From: Pontiellaceae bacterium B12219
GTDB taxonomy: Bacteria; Verrucomicrobiota; Kiritimatiellia; Kiritimatiellales; Pontiellaceae
Assembly (NCBI GenBank): GCA_029432795.1
Contig: JARNMJ010000029.1
Span: 1 to 51,756 of the forward strand
Length of the DNA stretch: 51,756 bases
Direction of reading: 5' to 3'
Below, piece after piece: positions 44,111-51,756 of this stretch; the first letter of the stretch is position 1, and each line of letters starts with the position of its first letter. A program made the position numbers and the translations under genes. The notes below the pieces were generated by a model. The model had not been told where the DNA came from and made no database searches. It was given only the letters and a program-made list of their open reading frames with translations.

Positions 44111-45724
44111 TTAGTCGACATTCATCAACACTCCGGTCGTGAAGACCGATGCCGGCAGCCCTTCTTTATTGTAAAGATTGGCCCCTTCGGGATTGGGTGC
44201 CCAGGCATAGCGCACTTCGACCGGTTCTGTGATGCTGTCATGCCAGACTGTGACCTGATCGCTGCCGGTAATTTCAGCTTCAGCCCATTTCCAGTCCCCG
44301 GAAGCATCGCAGATCTGGAAACGCTTCAGTGGCTCCTGAACTTCCTCCGTCGGGTCCATCAGATGTTTACGGCCGGTCATTAAACCGCTGCCGGCATAAT
44401 CAAAGGTGATCACGACTTTGTTCCCGTCGCGCTCCGCCGATTTATAAAGCGGCCCGCTTACAACAAGCTCTTGCCCATAGGCCTGGTTCAATGCCCAGAA
44501 CGAAAGGCGCTTCCCGGCATCGACTTTGTTTTTCGGATGGATGTCCTTCGCCTCTCCGATATCATTCAGCACCGCCATGCCCGTGTCCGGCATGTGAAGG
44601 GCCCGGCGCATACGGTCCTGCACAACCGGCCAGCCGTCTTCATCGCCCATCGGCTCAGCCTTCGCATCTTTGTAATTGGCCAGTTGGCACCAGTAAAAAT
44701 AGAGATGGTTCTGGCTCCAGGCCCTGCGCCAACCATCGATCAACGCTTCGAGCCGGATGTCATACTGCTCCGGAAAATTGCCGGTATTGCTTTCGCCCTG
44801 ATACCAGATGACCCCTCGGATGGCATACGGGATGATGGGGGAAACCATTCCATTATACAGCGTTCCGTAGACCTGCTTATCATCCTCCGGTTTTTCCGGC
44901 TTTGCGGGGGCTCTGCCGCGCTTTCCATTTTTTTCCCAGACCGTCGTGGCTTCTTTATATTTTTCTTTTTCAGCCGCCTCATCCCACGTTTCGATCTCTT
45001 TTTTCAGCACGGCCATCTCGTGCTCATAATCCTTTTTCAAGATATCGTTCTTCGCAAAAGCCTTCGGAGCAATCCACGGCTCAATCCGGGTGGCCCCCAG
45101 ATTGCAGCTGATCAGCGCCACCGGCACATCCAGTTCGCGCCGCAGCTCGCGGCCAAAGAAATACGCGGTTCCGCAGAATTCATTTACTTCGCCCGGAACC
45201 GCTTTGGACCAGCCGCCGCGTCCCTTCCATTCCTCATTGAACGGAGCATAGATTTTCCCCGCCCGATACTGCCGGAACAGCGGGTCGTCGGCCGTCGCCG
45301 CTTCCTGCCGCAGATATTCAGCAACCGGTTCATAGGCAGGGTCCACCGCCGGGCTCATCAGCATCCGAAAGGGGCGGTACATATTGGACTGTCCGCCCGC
45401 AAACCAGACTTCACCGACGAGAACGTCGGAGAAGGAAATTTGAGCGTTGAGACTTGAGACCTGAAAAACCCGAGGTTCGGAACAGGCCTCCATAGGATCG
45501 AGCATAACGTTCCAATGGTTGGAAGCATCCGCAACCACTGTTTTAATCTGTCCGGCAAATTCAACCGTGATGGACGTTCCGGCATCTGCCGTGCCCCAGA
45601 CCGGTACCGGCATGTCGCGCTGGAGTACCATTTTGTCCGCAAAAATACTCGGCAGCTCCAACTCCAGCGCAAAAGTGCCACCCGCAAACATCAGTCCATA
45701 TGCCAGTAATATCCATTCTTTCAT
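44111..45724 (-). CDS. Sialate O-acetylesterase-like (SGNH) enzyme
   Basis: 537 residues from the ATG at 45724 (an in-frame TTG nine bases upstream touches the ribosome binding site and is rejected). Signal peptide (KEWILLAYGLMFAGGTFA). The N-terminal LPSIFADKMVLQRDMPVPVWGTADAG is typical of sialate-O-acetylesterase (DUF303/SASA) proteins. The SGNH block I is GEVWFAGGQSNMYRP, and WYQGESNTG is also present. These remove acetyl groups from sugars in secreted polysaccharides. The true substrate here may be a plant- or alga-derived polymer. It precedes the lectin gene on the minus strand. Confidence 0.9.
   Translation of the reverse strand: MKEWILLAYGLMFAGGTFALELELPSIFADKMVLQRDMPVPVWGTADAGTSITVEFAGQIKTVVADASNHWNVMLDPMEACSEPRVFQVSSLNAQISFSDVLVGEVWFAGGQSNMYRPFRMLMSPAVDPAYEPVAEYLRQEAATADDPLFRQYRAGKIYAPFNEEWKGRGGWSKAVPGEVNEFCGTAYFFGRELRRELDVPVALISCNLGATRIEPWIAPKAFAKNDILKKDYEHEMAVLKKEIETWDEAAEKEKYKEATTVWEKNGKRGRAPAKPEKPEDDKQVYGTLYNGMVSPIIPYAIRGVIWYQGESNTGNFPEQYDIRLEALIDGWRRAWSQNHLYFYWCQLANYKDAKAEPMGDEDGWPVVQDRMRRALHMPDTGMAVLNDIGEAKDIHPKNKVDAGKRLSFWALNQAYGQELVVSGPLYKSAERDGNKVVITFDYAGSGLMTGRKHLMDPTEEVQEPLKRFQICDASGDWKWAEAEITGSDQVTVWHDSITEPVEVRYAWAPNPEGANLYNKEGLPASVFTTGVLMNVD
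45510..45524. repeat. TTCCARNNNYTGGAA palindrome, copy 15
   Basis: Perfect arms, spacer ATGGT (plus strand), inside the acetylesterase gene, encoding S-N-H-W-N on the minus strand. Confidence 0.9.
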
Positions 45725-45794
45725 CGAATTCAATCTCCTTTATTCCGCTTTAACTCTTCTTTGACTCCGTACCATCTGCTCCGGATTCTGCGCA

Positions 45795-48700
45795 CTATTG
45801 CCGCCAGGATTCAAACCGGTAAAATCGGTTTGTTTCCGGTCCGACAGGAACCTCGATGAGCAACTCGCTGCCATTCCCGGGGATGACACCGGAAACATCC
45901 TGCCACTCGGGGTTGATCAGGCTGTCTGTTGCCTTTATCCGGTATGCATGTCCGAGCCCGGAAACCGGAACAGAGGTTGAAAAGAGGGGGGGGGCTGCGC
46001 CGTCGTTTTCGATGGTAACCGAACCCAGGACCATGTCTGTATATCGGATCGGGGCAGAGGGCACGGCCATGACTTCAACGGAATCACTGCTTTCAATTCC
46101 GCCATACTCGGCACTCACTACATAGTAGTACGGGGTGCCGGCACTGCATCCGGTATCGATGTAGGAAAACTCAGCACTATCCTGAATGACGGTATAGGGG
46201 CCGCCGCTGGAGGTTGATCGCTTTAGCCTATATGATGTGGCTCCCTCCATTTCATCCCAGTAGAGATCGATCTGAGACGCGGAGATCGGTGTTGCCCGCA
46301 GGTGGGTCGGCCCGTCGGCCTGAATGATATCAAACCAGTTGAGGTTGAAAATGGAACTTCCGCCGGTGGAGTTCAGATCCGCGAATTTAAGATACACCGA
46401 ATAGGTTCCGGGGGTTGCACTCAGGACTGTTGTAACTGTTTGCCAGTCCTGCCATCCGCCGGTGTCCGGCACATCAAGTGCTCCGGCCAGCGCACCCGAT
46501 GAGCTGCCAAGCCGCACTTCAATCTGTCCGGCGGCGCTGGTATTCCCGGTGGCCACACGGGCGATAAAAACAGCGTTGGAACCGATGGTGATATTATTAA
46601 ACCGGAGCCAGTCTCCGGCCGCCCCGAACGAGGTATTCTGACCGCCCCGGAAATCGCTGCAGTTTTCCCACTTCATTCCATTATTGGCATCGTAGTCCTC
46701 TGCCTCGTACACATCGGGTTTGGAACGGGTATAATCGATTTTCGAGCGACTGCTGATGCCGACCTCGTTTTCGGCGCTCACGGCATAGTAGTATGCTGTT
46801 CCCGGCGTTATGTCCGTATCCACAAACCAGGTGCCCGTTTCCTGGGCAATCGTTTCATAGGGCCCGGCAATGGACGTTGCACGAAGCACGTTATAGTGTG
46901 TGGCCTCGAACGATTCCAGCCACCGGAGTGTTACTTCCGAATCGGTCGGAGACGCATAGACGGCAAAGGGCGCGGCGGGCACGTCGGGCGCTTCGCCGCC
47001 GTCGCCGCCGGTGATTCGAACATCGGTAAAGGTGGCTGTCGCCGTGGAGCTGTATTGATCCGAACTGACCGCCAGCCCGAAATAGGCGGTGCTTCCGATA
47101 TCGTAATCGGCACAGTGTGCCGTACTCCAGCTGGCTCCGTCGGGCGAGCTGTAGAGGGTCACGCGGTCGCCGATACGTTCAATTTTAAGCCAATAGGGAA
47201 ATTTCGGATCGGGGAAGCTTTGATAAGTCCGATAGGCATTCCCCGGATGACTGTGCGCCACGTCTCCACGCGTGAAGGAATACATTGCTGCGTCGCCACT
47301 CGGATTGGTCAGAAGAACGGCTGCCATAGCGGCTGTGTCGCTCAGGTTCTCCGTGAAAACCAATCCGGCCCGGGCATCCTGGGAAGACCCTCCGGAAAGG
47401 CCGGTTACCTGCGCGATCAGGGTGGCATCGCCGGTTACGGGCAGGTAGGCAAAATGATAGTCGGGTGTTGAGTTGTACCAAAGGGTCGTTCCCTTTCCGG
47501 AAACCGTCCAGGTTCCGGCACTGTACGATGCGCTGCCGCTCGTGCAATCGCCGATATTGACACTGTTCAGGCTCGTTACCGAAGCCACTGCCGCCGCAGG
47601 GGCCAATGGAGGGGGAATCGAGGCCGTTGAAGAGTCCGCCTCTTTCCGGCGATCAAACGTTTCCGAATCTTCGTCGCAGACCGCCCGGTAGGTTTCAAGA
47701 TACGGGGCACTCATTCCTTTGCGAACCACATAGTGGCCATGGATAATGTTGAGCGCATCCGGCGAAACCGAGACCGCCTGGTCGGTGTTTCCAAGGGTGT
47801 TGATCCGGGGATAGACGTCGTACACTGTACCGGCCTGCACGAACGGCGTATCAATGCCGAGGTTGTAGCGGGATAGATATTCCCCGGCGGCGAGCAATCG
47901 GTTGTCTGCATCGGAAAATACATCGACGCCCTGTTTCCAGAATGCTTCGGCAATCCAGGCGAGATGCTGGAGCTCGCCGTAGGAATGGGAATCCCGCCCG
48001 GTATCCCCAATCTGCCCGTTCGGCAGACTGTTGAGCAGGCCTCCGGCCGGATCTGCCCGGAACGACTGCAGGCAAAGGTCAAACTTTTCCTGATCATCGT
48101 TAAAGATGGCAACGCCCACGCCGGAGATCAGCTGGAGAATGCCCTGGTTGGCCGAGCGCAAGGGGTGGGGCACCGCAATGATGTCCGGATTCCAGTATAG
48201 ATTTTCAAAATAGGTTTTGCAGAGCTCGGTATCGGCCTGCGTCCAGCCCGGCCAGGTGCCGCGCAGTATGTCGGCCCCGCCGAAGACGCGATAGGTGTAG
48301 TCGCCCATGCTTAAATAGATTTCTCCGCCGTCGAACGAGGTGTGATTCGTCGACCAGCTGATGAGCATGTCGTGGGCCTTCTGAGCGTAGGCTTCATTTT
48401 CTGTGTAGTACCACATGCGCGACAGATTGTAGATTGCCTGCATATCGTTCTTGAATTCATTCAGGTTCACATGCGGCGTCCGGCTGACCGATGCAAACGG
48501 GCCCTGCATCTCATAATCCAATGAAGAGCGAGAATCTGAAACAAGCGCTTCATAGCCCGTCTTCCATGGCTCAATATTCAGGTTTGCTTTGATCGCATCC
48601 AGATCGTCAACGGTCATCGGCAAACCGGGATGCTTGAATTGGAAAATCTCCTTCACATCAAAATCGCGGAAGGTCATGGTCCCGTTTCCGCCGAAGAAGA

Positions 48701-49373
48701 TATGCATGTTATTTGTGTCATTCAGATATCCGGCCGTTGATACGGTTGCGGTCGTGACATCAATATCGCTGAACCGCCCGCCATTCCAGTTGTCAATTTC
48801 AAACCGGATGGTTTGGGCAATGTGGTCGTAGGTCATATAGATGTCATACCCCGGATCGCCCTGCCAGGAGCCCGTATTTTCAACGGTTGTTCCATTCCGT
48901 TTTACAGCAACTTTAGAGGACGATGTTCCGGACTGCCAGGAAACGAATATGTGGTCTCCAACGGTAGGTTCGTTGTAAAAACCGCTGTTCGGTTCGCCTT
49001 TACCCAGACCGAAGAAAATATAATTTTTCGGATTCTCATTCACGGTTTCAACCGCGATATGAGCCACCCAGGAATGATCGGCATACGCGCTGAAATCCGT
49101 TGCGAGATAGCTGCGGGCGGAATCATCGTCCGTGGTCACATAACGCACCACGGCACCGCCCTGCAGCACCGTATTCGTCGTGCCGTCCTGCGCCAGTGCA
49201 TAATCGTTGGTGTAGCTCCAACTGCCGTTTCCAGAGGTTGGAAGGTTTTCGTGAAATTCGGCGGCGACGCTGACGGCGTCCGTTAAATCATTGGTGAAAA
49301 ACTGTGCATAGGCCAGATGGGCGACGCAGGTAATCGCCGCAATGGCCATTCGTAAAAGCAGTTTGATTTTCAT
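45795..49373 (-). CDS. Giant secreted alginate-lyase-superfamily protein with CBM and FN3 domains
   Basis: 1192 residues from the ATG at 49373; an in-frame ATG 78 bases upstream is rejected because the signal peptide (KIKLLLRMAIAAITCVAHLAYAQ) starts at 49373. Residues ~25-250 share the domain of the lectin gene. An alginate-lyase superfamily alpha-toroid (PL5/PL38-like) follows, about 255-595, with TGRDSHSYGELQHLAWIAEAFWKQGVDVF. Then come a beta-sandwich domain (about 620-790), FN3, a CBM6-like domain (YEAEDYDANNGMKWENCSDFRGGQNTSFG...), another FN3 and a C-terminal module ending NRFYRFESWRQ, typical of large Verrucomicrobial proteins. It should bind and cleave a uronic-acid polysaccharide outside the cell. 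Confidence 0.85.
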   Translation of the reverse strand: MKIKLLLRMAIAAITCVAHLAYAQFFTNDLTDAVSVAAEFHENLPTSGNGSWSYTNDYALAQDGTTNTVLQGGAVVRYVTTDDDSARSYLATDFSAYADHSWVAHIAVETVNENPKNYIFFGLGKGEPNSGFYNEPTVGDHIFVSWQSGTSSSKVAVKRNGTTVENTGSWQGDPGYDIYMTYDHIAQTIRFEIDNWNGGRFSDIDVTTATVSTAGYLNDTNNMHIFFGGNGTMTFRDFDVKEIFQFKHPGLPMTVDDLDAIKANLNIEPWKTGYEALVSDSRSSLDYEMQGPFASVSRTPHVNLNEFKNDMQAIYNLSRMWYYTENEAYAQKAHDMLISWSTNHTSFDGGEIYLSMGDYTYRVFGGADILRGTWPGWTQADTELCKTYFENLYWNPDIIAVPHPLRSANQGILQLISGVGVAIFNDDQEKFDLCLQSFRADPAGGLLNSLPNGQIGDTGRDSHSYGELQHLAWIAEAFWKQGVDVFSDADNRLLAAGEYLSRYNLGIDTPFVQAGTVYDVYPRINTLGNTDQAVSVSPDALNIIHGHYVVRKGMSAPYLETYRAVCDEDSETFDRRKEADSSTASIPPPLAPAAAVASVTSLNSVNIGDCTSGSASYSAGTWTVSGKGTTLWYNSTPDYHFAYLPVTGDATLIAQVTGLSGGSSQDARAGLVFTENLSDTAAMAAVLLTNPSGDAAMYSFTRGDVAHSHPGNAYRTYQSFPDPKFPYWLKIERIGDRVTLYSSPDGASWSTAHCADYDIGSTAYFGLAVSSDQYSSTATATFTDVRITGGDGGEAPDVPAAPFAVYASPTDSEVTLRWLESFEATHYNVLRATSIAGPYETIAQETGTWFVDTDITPGTAYYYAVSAENEVGISSRSKIDYTRSKPDVYEAEDYDANNGMKWENCSDFRGGQNTSFGAAGDWLRFNNITIGSNAVFIARVATGNTSAAGQIEVRLGSSSGALAGALDVPDTGGWQDWQTVTTVLSATPGTYSVYLKFADLNSTGGSSIFNLNWFDIIQADGPTHLRATPISASQIDLYWDEMEGATSYRLKRSTSSGGPYTVIQDSAEFSYIDTGCSAGTPYYYVVSAEYGGIESSDSVEVMAVPSAPIRYTDMVLGSVTIENDGAAPPLFSTSVPVSGLGHAYRIKATDSLINPEWQDVSGVIPGNGSELLIEVPVGPETNRFYRFESWRQ
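49229..49243. repeat. TTCCARNNNYTGGAA palindrome, copy 16
   Basis: Perfect arms, spacer GAGGT, inside the giant secreted protein gene near its 5' end, encoding L-P-T-S-G-N on the minus strand. It lies in the domain shared with the lectin gene but is absent there. Confidence 0.9.
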
Positions 49374-49589
49374 GATAACCCTCTCTCTTTGGTTCCGGCA
49401 GGGATAAAGCGGGCAGGCTCTATCCCAAACGTACGTAGAAGAGTTAAACACCGCTTCTTGGCAGATAAGCGATGCTGCACAAGGTTACTCAATTAACCCG
49501 AAGTTGCTTAATGTATGATTCCCCGAGAAGACCCTGCTTTTTTTAATTATCAATCGATGCGCGGAGCAGGCGGTCTGTCATTCCAACCA

Positions 49590-50741
49590 TTACCAGAGAA
49601 GTTCAACATCCGCCGGCCATTGGTCGACGTCGGTGAAGATTTTATTTCCTTTTTTGAAGGTGCTGTTTTCAAATGTGACATCGCACTTCAGCAATCCCAT
49701 GTCGATTTTCTGATTATCAAACGTGGAGTTGATCACATACGAATCAGCAACCATACGCCACATGGCTCCCCAGGTATTATCAACAATTTCACAGCGGTTC
49801 AGGATCACCTTCTGCGGGGCATACTTCGGATCTTCCGTGTAATTAAATTTATCGTAGTAGTGCTCGCACGGGAACCACATGGCCACGCGTCCGCATCCGG
49901 AGATGGTGTATTTGTGGAAGAAGAGATAGCCCGCCTGTTCGTGGTCGGACTGAATCCCGTTTCCAACGCAGTCGCGAATGGTGCAGCGCTGCGCGAGCAT
50001 ATGTTCAACCGAGGTATATTTGCACCCTTTTCCAAGGACTGGAAACGACATATCCAGGTCCGACTGCAGGATAAATTTGTTATAGAGAAAGTAGACGTTG
50101 TGATACAGGCCATCGCCCGAACCGTTAAACTGCAGATTGCTGCGGTCCATGATGATATGGTCTGTTCGCTTCATGTGCACACCCTGCGCCGACCAGTCCG
50201 TCAGGTTGATGTTCTGCATCATGATGCGCGCATGACGGCTTTCATTTTTCCCTGATATATAAATGCCGTTCGCCTTGTTCTGATGAATCCCTTTGAGCCA
50301 CAGATCCTTGATCAATACATCCGTGATCTGCGGTTCAGGCTGCGCTTCAAACCCGGAACCGCTCATCTCGGCGGTTTGCTGCAAAATGGTTCGCTCCCGC
50401 CCCTCGCCAACAATGCTCACCTTGCTTTTCAAAATCAGGGATTGTTCTAATGGATGGACGCCCGCTTTCAAATGGACCACGCCGCCGCCGGCCTCACTGG
50501 CCGAATCAATCGCCTCCTGAATCGATTCGCCGGGGGTAACCGTGATTACATGATTCAGCCATTGCTGAGGATACTCCACATGTTTGAATTCATCCTGCCA
50601 CTTGGCGGTCATGATGGATTGAACTTCGGGCTCAATAATCACTTTATCCAGCTCAAAGGAAGGTTCCGCCCGGACAAGTGCCCCCATTCCAAGCAGGGTG
50701 GTTATGATCCATTTACTTCTGAGAATTGATTTTGTCTTCAT
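49590..50741 (-). CDS. Secreted right-handed beta-helix protein (pectate-lyase-like)
   Basis: 383 residues, signal peptide 1-~26 (ITTLLGMGALVRA). Residues 70-360 show the beta-helix pattern (SIQEAIDSASEAGGGVVHLKAGVHPLEQSLILKSKVSIVGEGRERTILQQ, then repeated NINLTDWSAQGVHMKRTDH and CTIRDCVGNGIQSDHEQA-like rungs). Similar folds occur in pectate/alginate lyases and in non-catalytic surface proteins. No catalytic residues are certain. An ideal GGAG site precedes the ATG, inside the end of the upstream SGNH gene, so the two overlap by 29 bases and are probably coupled. Confidence 0.87.
   Translation of the reverse strand: MKTKSILRSKWIITTLLGMGALVRAEPSFELDKVIIEPEVQSIMTAKWQDEFKHVEYPQQWLNHVITVTPGESIQEAIDSASEAGGGVVHLKAGVHPLEQSLILKSKVSIVGEGRERTILQQTAEMSGSGFEAQPEPQITDVLIKDLWLKGIHQNKANGIYISGKNESRHARIMMQNINLTDWSAQGVHMKRTDHIIMDRSNLQFNGSGDGLYHNVYFLYNKFILQSDLDMSFPVLGKGCKYTSVEHMLAQRCTIRDCVGNGIQSDHEQAGYLFFHKYTISGCGRVAMWFPCEHYYDKFNYTEDPKYAPQKVILNRCEIVDNTWGAMWRMVADSYVINSTFDNQKIDMGLLKCDVTFENSTFKKGNKIFTDVDQWPADVELLW
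50030..50044. repeat. TTCCARNNNYTGGAA palindrome, copy 17
   Basis: Perfect arms, spacer AGGAC, inside the beta-helix gene, encoding F-P-V-L-G-K on the minus strand. Confidence 0.9.
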
Positions 50742-51567
50742 TTTTTACTCCTTCCAGTTGTTCCATAATTACTTCAGCCATCAACGTGCCCATGAAGTCA
50801 TACCCGCTCTCCCTGAAGTGACAATTTTTAGGCCGCTGGTACTGGGCCAGATTCGGTGAGACCGCCTGATACAAATCCAGAACCGGAATGTTCTGTTCCG
50901 TCATGATCTTTTCTGCAACCTGGTTCAGCCGTTCGATTGCTCCCTCCACATATTCCGGCTCGTCCTCTGGAATCGGCGTAGTCGTGACCCAAATGAGTTT
51001 CGCATCCGTTTTTTTGAGCCGCTCAACGATCTGACGCAGGCGCATCTCATAGTCCGCGCTCGGGTCACGGCGATCGTGAATACCGAAGTTGAAGGTGATC
51101 AGATCCCAGTTTCCATCCCCCAGCCAAATATCGAGCTTGTCCATGCCGACGATTGTGGAGCTGCAATTCTGCGGCGCGCGGTGTACATTGACTTTTCCGG
51201 CGAGTTCATGCCGCAGCGGCAGGGTGTAACCGCGTGAGATGGAATCGCCGATGATCAGCATCCGGGGAAGGCCGGGCACATCCTCCACGTAATCCCATGA
51301 CGTCTCTTTTCCCTCTTTCTTCGCGGTCAGGTAGCGTGTGTAGTAAAAGTCCTCTAAATAAAGATCCAACTGCTTTTCCCACGCCTGTCGTTCCGGCGAG
51401 AAGGAGGAGATGTCATATCCGTTGGCCCGGTCCGACAGATGCGCGGCCTCGACCTGCTCTGCCGTGCTCGGTTCATACGCGAAATCATTTTTATTTCCGG
51501 CATTGGCAGCAGGGTTCATGGTTGCCATCAGACAGACAATAAGCAGTACGTTTATTCTGTTTTTCAT
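50713..51567 (-). CDS. Secreted SGNH-type hydrolase (GDSL-like)
   Basis: 284 residues from the ATG at 51567; an earlier ATG at 51594 gives no good signal start. Signal peptide (INVLLIVCLMATMNPAANA). Block I is LIIGDSISRGY (Ser109), block III is FNFGIHDRRD and the C-terminal His motif is in NCHFRESGYDF, giving the SGNH Ser-His arrangement. It may be a carbohydrate esterase or related hydrolase. It is the first gene of the minus-strand cluster with the beta-helix gene, which it overlaps by 29 bases. Confidence 0.87.
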   Translation of the reverse strand: MKNRINVLLIVCLMATMNPAANAGNKNDFAYEPSTAEQVEAAHLSDRANGYDISSFSPERQAWEKQLDLYLEDFYYTRYLTAKKEGKETSWDYVEDVPGLPRMLIIGDSISRGYTLPLRHELAGKVNVHRAPQNCSSTIVGMDKLDIWLGDGNWDLITFNFGIHDRRDPSADYEMRLRQIVERLKKTDAKLIWVTTTPIPEDEPEYVEGAIERLNQVAEKIMTEQNIPVLDLYQAVSPNLAQYQRPKNCHFRESGYDFMGTLMAEVIMEQLEGVKNEDKINSQK

Positions 51568-51686
51568 TTCAGTTCTCTCTTTCTCATTATCCATTCAACG
51601 CGGTATATCGACTTCCATTCCGCTTTCAATTGAGCATGCAGCATCAGGATGGACATCCTATCCTAGTGTGTTGAGCCGTAAATAGA

Positions 51687-51714
51687 TTTACATTACAAAA
51701 AGTTATGGTATGAT
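51687..51714 (+). promoter_or_regulatory. Sigma-70-like promoter at the window end
   Basis: TTTACA (51687-51692), a 16-base spacer, then TATGAT (51709-51714). The ATG at 51722 is only seven bases after the -10 box, so the transcript would be leaderless or nearly so. TTGAGCC (51671-51677) upstream might belong to a terminal repeat. Confidence 0.5.
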
Positions 51715-51721
51715 GGTTTGC

Positions 51722-51756
51722 ATGGGTAGACCAATTCTTCAAATAGAAATCAATGA
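51722..51756 (+). CDS. Start of a possible IS630-type transposase (truncated by the window)
   Basis: An ATG opens MGRPILQIEIN and runs off the end. MGRP-[IL]... with a following hydrophobic strand is how many IS630-family transposases begin, but 11 residues cannot settle it. It has a promoter just upstream and no ribosome binding site. Confidence 0.3.
   Translation, partial: MGRPILQIEIN

Noticed and set aside
44471-45457. 328-residue plus-strand frame
   Set aside because: Shadow of the acetylesterase gene; no family or export signal.
1-51756. tRNA, rRNA or riboswitch genes
   Set aside because: No tRNA-like TTCGA arm context, rRNA segment or recognised riboswitch core was noticed on either strand. 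A covariance-model search was not possible.

Overview
The window (about 52 kb, roughly 54% GC by eye, no rRNA or tRNA gene seen) looks like chromosomal DNA of a marine anaerobic Kiritimatiellota/Verrucomicrobiota bacterium, perhaps Pontiella-like. The reasons are a PEP-CTERM autotransporter-repeat protein, a TIGR03790-type protein (a family tied to exosortase-bearing bacteria), large secreted polysaccharide-degrading proteins built from lectin, fibronectin and CBM modules, a calcium-loop linker of the D-x-D-x-D-G type, and a eukaryote-type hexokinase. The lineage is inference; no marker gene was available.

Layout. 1-6.2 kb: a heptamer tandem repeat, then a possible DUF1643-like gene, a lipoprotein, a cupin, an alpha/beta hydrolase (minus), a MEMO1/AmmeMemoRadiSam-B protein, the TIGR03790-like protein and a hemolysin-III membrane protein. 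6.7-22.8 kb: mostly housekeeping genes: purH, a DEAD-box RNA helicase with a structured leader, two tandem DUF4377-META lipoproteins, an exported protein of unknown role, purL (PurS-PurL fusion) followed by a ferredoxin, asd (minus), an EamA permease, a pabB-pabC fusion, an MTH1187-type protein and a DUF454 protein. 22.9-26.8 kb: a secreted GH43-like protein and a mannonate-oxidoreductase-like SDR. 26.9-34.5 kb: NfeD plus SPFH protein, a thioredoxin-like protein, rlmH, a DUF481 outer-membrane protein, an ankyrin lipoprotein (minus) and a GT-C type membrane glycosyltransferase.

34.6-51.6 kb is a carbohydrate-use region: hexokinase, a heparinase II/III-like lyase, a GH39 enzyme without signal peptide, the PEP-CTERM protein, a lectin/FN3/discoidin protein, a sialate O-acetylesterase-like enzyme, a giant alginate-lyase-superfamily multidomain protein, a beta-helix protein and an SGNH hydrolase. 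Together they suggest extracellular breakdown and deacetylation of a uronic-acid-containing, possibly xylose-containing polysaccharide, followed by cytoplasmic processing; the substrate is inferred. The last 35 bases may begin an IS630-like transposase gene.

The most unusual signal is not a gene. A 15-base interrupted palindrome, TTCCARNNNYTGGAA, occurs 17 times with perfect arms (about 0.05 copies expected by chance for the ten arm bases). Eight copies are intergenic, each upstream of a plus-strand gene. Nine lie inside genes, three in each possible reading frame. None lies between 34.2 and 45.5 kb. This points to a DNA-level signal such as an uptake sequence, a chromosome-organising site, a regulator site or a restriction/methylation site.
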